Origin: CAUZSH01 sp963582935
GTDB lineage: Bacteria; Pseudomonadota; Gammaproteobacteria; Francisellales; Francisellaceae
Assembly: GCA_963582935.1 (NCBI GenBank)
Contig: CAUZSH010000047.1
Span: 1-16,513, forward strand
Direction of reading: 5' to 3'
DNA length: 16,513 nucleotides
Part shown: one piece after another, positions 14,900 to 16,513 of the stretch
Layout: each line of letters begins with the position of its first letter
Position numbering within the stretch: the stretch's first letter is position 1
Translations under genes and position numbers: made by a program
Notes under the pieces: generated by a model
Database searches by the model: none
Seen by the model: only the letters and a program-made list of their open reading frames with translations
Told to the model about the DNA's origin: nothing

Positions 14900-15819
14900 T
14901 GCATTATTCTGTTTTGTTGAAAGAATCAATAGATGGGCTGAATATCAAGTCTAATGGTCTTTATATAGATGGCACTTTTGGTCGAGGTGGACATTCTACT
15001 GAAGTGTTGAAGTTATTGGATGATACGGGGCAGCTTATTGCTTTTGATCGCGACCCAGATGCGATTGCTTATGGGGAAGAAAAATTTAAAAATGAGCCAA
15101 AATTAACCTTGGTTCACGCTGCCTTTTCGACCATGCATGATTATTGTGTTTCACATGATTTATTGGGAAAAGTAGATGGTGTGCTATTAGATTTGGGGGT
15201 TTCTTCTCCACAGTTGGATGAAGCTCGACGTGGGTTTAGTTTTATGCATGATGGTCCTCTAGATATGCGGATGGATCCGACATCGGCTGAACCTGTGAGT
15301 GAAGTGATTAAAACGCTTTCTAGAGAAGACTTATCCACGATTTTTAAAAAATATGGTGAGGAACGCTACGCTTGGAGTATTGCGGGCGCTATTAAAGATG
15401 CTTTAGATCGAGGCGTGGTGATTGAGAGCACTTTGGCTTTAGCAGATGTGATTGAACAGCAGGTCTCCAGAAAAGAAAAAAAACATCCTGCCACGCGTTG
15501 TTTTCAAGCACTTAGAATTTATGTGAATGAAGAATTGTTGGAGTTAGAGAAAACCTTAGCATCATTGAAAGAGATTCTTGCTATTGAGGGGCGGGCATCT
15601 ATTATCAGTTTTCATTCATTGGAAGATCGTATGGTGAAAAAATTTATGACGCGAGAAGTGCGAGGCACAGATATTGAGTTGCCACGAGGCTTACCATTAC
15701 CCACAAATATTATACCTACTTTTAAGTGGGTCACTAAAAAATCCAAAGCATCCGTTACGGAATTAGGTGAGAATGTGCGCTCAAGAAGTGCGGTATTAAG
15801 AGTGGCAGAAAGAATATGA
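14899..15819 (+). CDS. rsmH: 16S rRNA (cytosine(1402)-N4)-methyltransferase
   Basis: RsmH (MraW) methylates N4 of C1402 in the decoding centre of 16S rRNA with S-adenosylmethionine and is the usual second gene of dcw clusters. The 306-residue protein has MHYSVLLKESIDGL at the N-terminus, the SAM-binding loop YIDGTFGRGGHS (about residues 22-33), DGVLLDLGVSSPQLDEARRGFSF (about 93-115), FQALRIYVNEEL, and ISFHSLEDRMVKKF near the C-terminus. It ends with RSRSAVLRVAER, typical of the family. The ATG overlaps the trpA stop by one base, and the 3' end overlaps ftsL by four bases (ATGA). The mraZ gene that normally precedes it is not here. Confidence 0.97.
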   Translation: MHYSVLLKESIDGLNIKSNGLYIDGTFGRGGHSTEVLKLLDDTGQLIAFDRDPDAIAYGEEKFKNEPKLTLVHAAFSTMHDYCVSHDLLGKVDGVLLDLGVSSPQLDEARRGFSFMHDGPLDMRMDPTSAEPVSEVIKTLSREDLSTIFKKYGEERYAWSIAGAIKDALDRGVVIESTLALADVIEQQVSRKEKKHPATRCFQALRIYVNEELLELEKTLASLKEILAIEGRASIISFHSLEDRMVKKFMTREVRGTDIELPRGLPLPTNIIPTFKWVTKKSKASVTELGENVRSRSAVLRVAERI

Positions 15820-16145
15820 GTCTGAGTCGCCACGCTGTTCGAAGCAGATTAGTTGAGTCATTAAAAGAAAATTTTTTGAATGCGAAAGTTGGGATTATTT
15901 TTCTTTTAGTGGTTATTTTAATGGGATCCGCTTTTGCGGTTATTGTGGTCAAATTCGAACACCGTCAATATATGATTTTAGAGCAAAAAGCCCAGAAGCA
16001 AAAAGAAACCTTAAGGATTGAATGGACGCAGATTCTTTTAGAGCACAGTTCTCTTGCGTCTCCAAACCGAGTGGAAATTGTCGCAAAAAATCAATTAGAC
16101 ATGAATTTACCAGAACCAAAAAATATTCAGGTTATCAAGGAGTGA
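15816..16145 (+). CDS. ftsL: Cell division protein FtsL
   Basis: This small bitopic division protein forms the FtsQLB complex and helps activate FtsWI. The 109-residue product has a basic cytoplasmic N-terminus (to about residue 24), a single transmembrane helix (about 25-45, VGIIFLLVVILMGSAFAVIVV), a helical coiled-coil-like stretch rich in Q, K and E (about 48-75), and the C-terminal family motif NRVEIVAKNQLDMNLPEP. Sequence conservation in FtsL is low, so the call rests on size, topology, this motif and its place between rsmH and ftsI. The start overlaps the rsmH stop as ATGA. AAGGAG near its 3' end serves ftsI. Confidence 0.92.
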   Translation: MSLSRHAVRSRLVESLKENFLNAKVGIIFLLVVILMGSAFAVIVVKFEHRQYMILEQKAQKQKETLRIEWTQILLEHSSLASPNRVEIVAKNQLDMNLPEPKNIQVIKE

Positions 16146-16151
16146 TAAAAA

Positions 16152-16513
16152 ATGCTCAATAAAAAGCGTTATATTTTTGTCATGTTCTTTATTGTCGTTG
16201 TAGTGCTTGCCATTGTGCTAAAGCTAGTCATGATGAGTACGGTCGACCATCCGTTTTTAAAAAAACAAGGCGAAGACCGCGTTGAACGTACTGTTCAGAA
16301 ACATGCTTATCGTGGGAGCATTGTTGATCGAAATGGATACCCTTTGGCGGTGAGCACGCCTGTCGATTCTATTTGGGTGAATCCATTGAATGTGGATATA
16401 AAGAGTAATAGTTTTCAGAAAGTGATGTTATTGCTTGAACTGTCAAAAGAACAGCAAACGAATATTATAAGACGGATTAAAGTGCGAGAAGGGCGTTCTG
16501 GATTCGTGTATTT
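16152..16513 (+). CDS. ftsI: Peptidoglycan D,D-transpeptidase FtsI (PBP3), N-terminal part
   Basis: This is the septal transpeptidase, cut by the right edge after about 120 codons. The ATG at 16152 is 9 bases downstream of AAGGAG and follows the ftsL stop by 6 bases. Visible are a short cytoplasmic tail, one transmembrane helix (about residues 8-27, IFVMFFIVVVVLAIVLKLVM), and the class B pedestal signature YRGSIVDRNGYPLAVS (about 53-68). Next comes PVDSIWVNPLNV, which matches the canonical FtsI (PVKAIWADP in E. coli). Its position after ftsL marks it as the division-specific copy. The transpeptidase domain lies outside the window. It differs clearly from the other FtsI-like protein on the minus strand at 2734-4509. 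Confidence 0.95.
   Translation, partial: MLNKKRYIFVMFFIVVVVLAIVLKLVMMSTVDHPFLKKQGEDRVERTVQKHAYRGSIVDRNGYPLAVSTPVDSIWVNPLNVDIKSNSFQKVMLLLELSKEQQTNIIRRIKVREGRSGFVY

Noticed and set aside
1..16513. CRISPR arrays, tRNA or rRNA genes, insertion sequences, prophage genes, toxin-antitoxin pairs or defence islands.
   Set aside because: Coding genes with recognisable core functions fill nearly all of the window. No repeated spacer pattern, transposase or RNA gene was seen in the short gaps.

Overview
This window is about 16.5 kb of compact, AT-rich bacterial chromosome. The gene order yceD-rpmF-plsX-fabH-fabD-fabG-acpP-fabF and the rsmH-ftsL-ftsI start of the division/cell-wall (dcw) cluster point to a gammaproteobacterium. 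The low G+C by eye, and trpB-trpA sitting between the fab and dcw blocks, suggest a Francisella-, Fastidiosibacter- or Piscirickettsia-like lineage. That placement is inference, and I cannot name a species.

Layout. (1) Positions 1-4509, minus strand. Read in transcription order, these are a divergent FtsI-type class B penicillin-binding protein, the D,D-carboxypeptidase DacA, the lipoate-protein ligase LplA, and the N-terminal part of a YbdL-like aminotransferase that runs off the left edge. (2) Positions 4510-6285. A divergent intergenic region carries a promoter with an inverted repeat around its -35 element. It drives an FAD-dependent oxidase of the monomeric sarcosine oxidase family, which is convergent with, and overlaps by 3 bases, a PrxQ/Bcp peroxiredoxin. 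(3) Positions 6300-12854. This is the phospholipid and fatty-acid block: YceD, ribosomal protein L32, PlsX, then FabH, FabD, FabG, AcpP and FabF. It has a strong-looking promoter before yceD, probable internal promoters before acpP and fabF, hairpins after acpP, and a clear intrinsic terminator after fabF. (4) Positions 12876-16513. A new promoter precedes trpB-trpA, and trpA overlaps rsmH by one base (TAATG). rsmH, ftsL and ftsI follow with no gap, and ftsI is cut by the right edge.

How the genes work together. PlsX links acyl-ACP to phosphatidic acid synthesis. FabH and FabD start the fatty-acid cycle, FabG and FabF run it, and AcpP carries the intermediates. LplA attaches lipoate to 2-oxoacid dehydrogenases. 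DacA and the two class B PBPs shape septal or lateral peptidoglycan, with RsmH and FtsL at the head of the division cluster. Most of the window is ordinary core genome. I see no CRISPR array, prophage, insertion sequence, tRNA or rRNA, and no convincing undescribed multi-gene system. The points worth a second look are the second FtsI paralogue, the oxidase/peroxiredoxin pair with its candidate operator, the trpA-rsmH fusion of transcription units without mraZ, and the dacA-lplA neighbourhood. No gene-free stretch exceeds 300 bases; the longest is the 184-base acpP-fabF gap.
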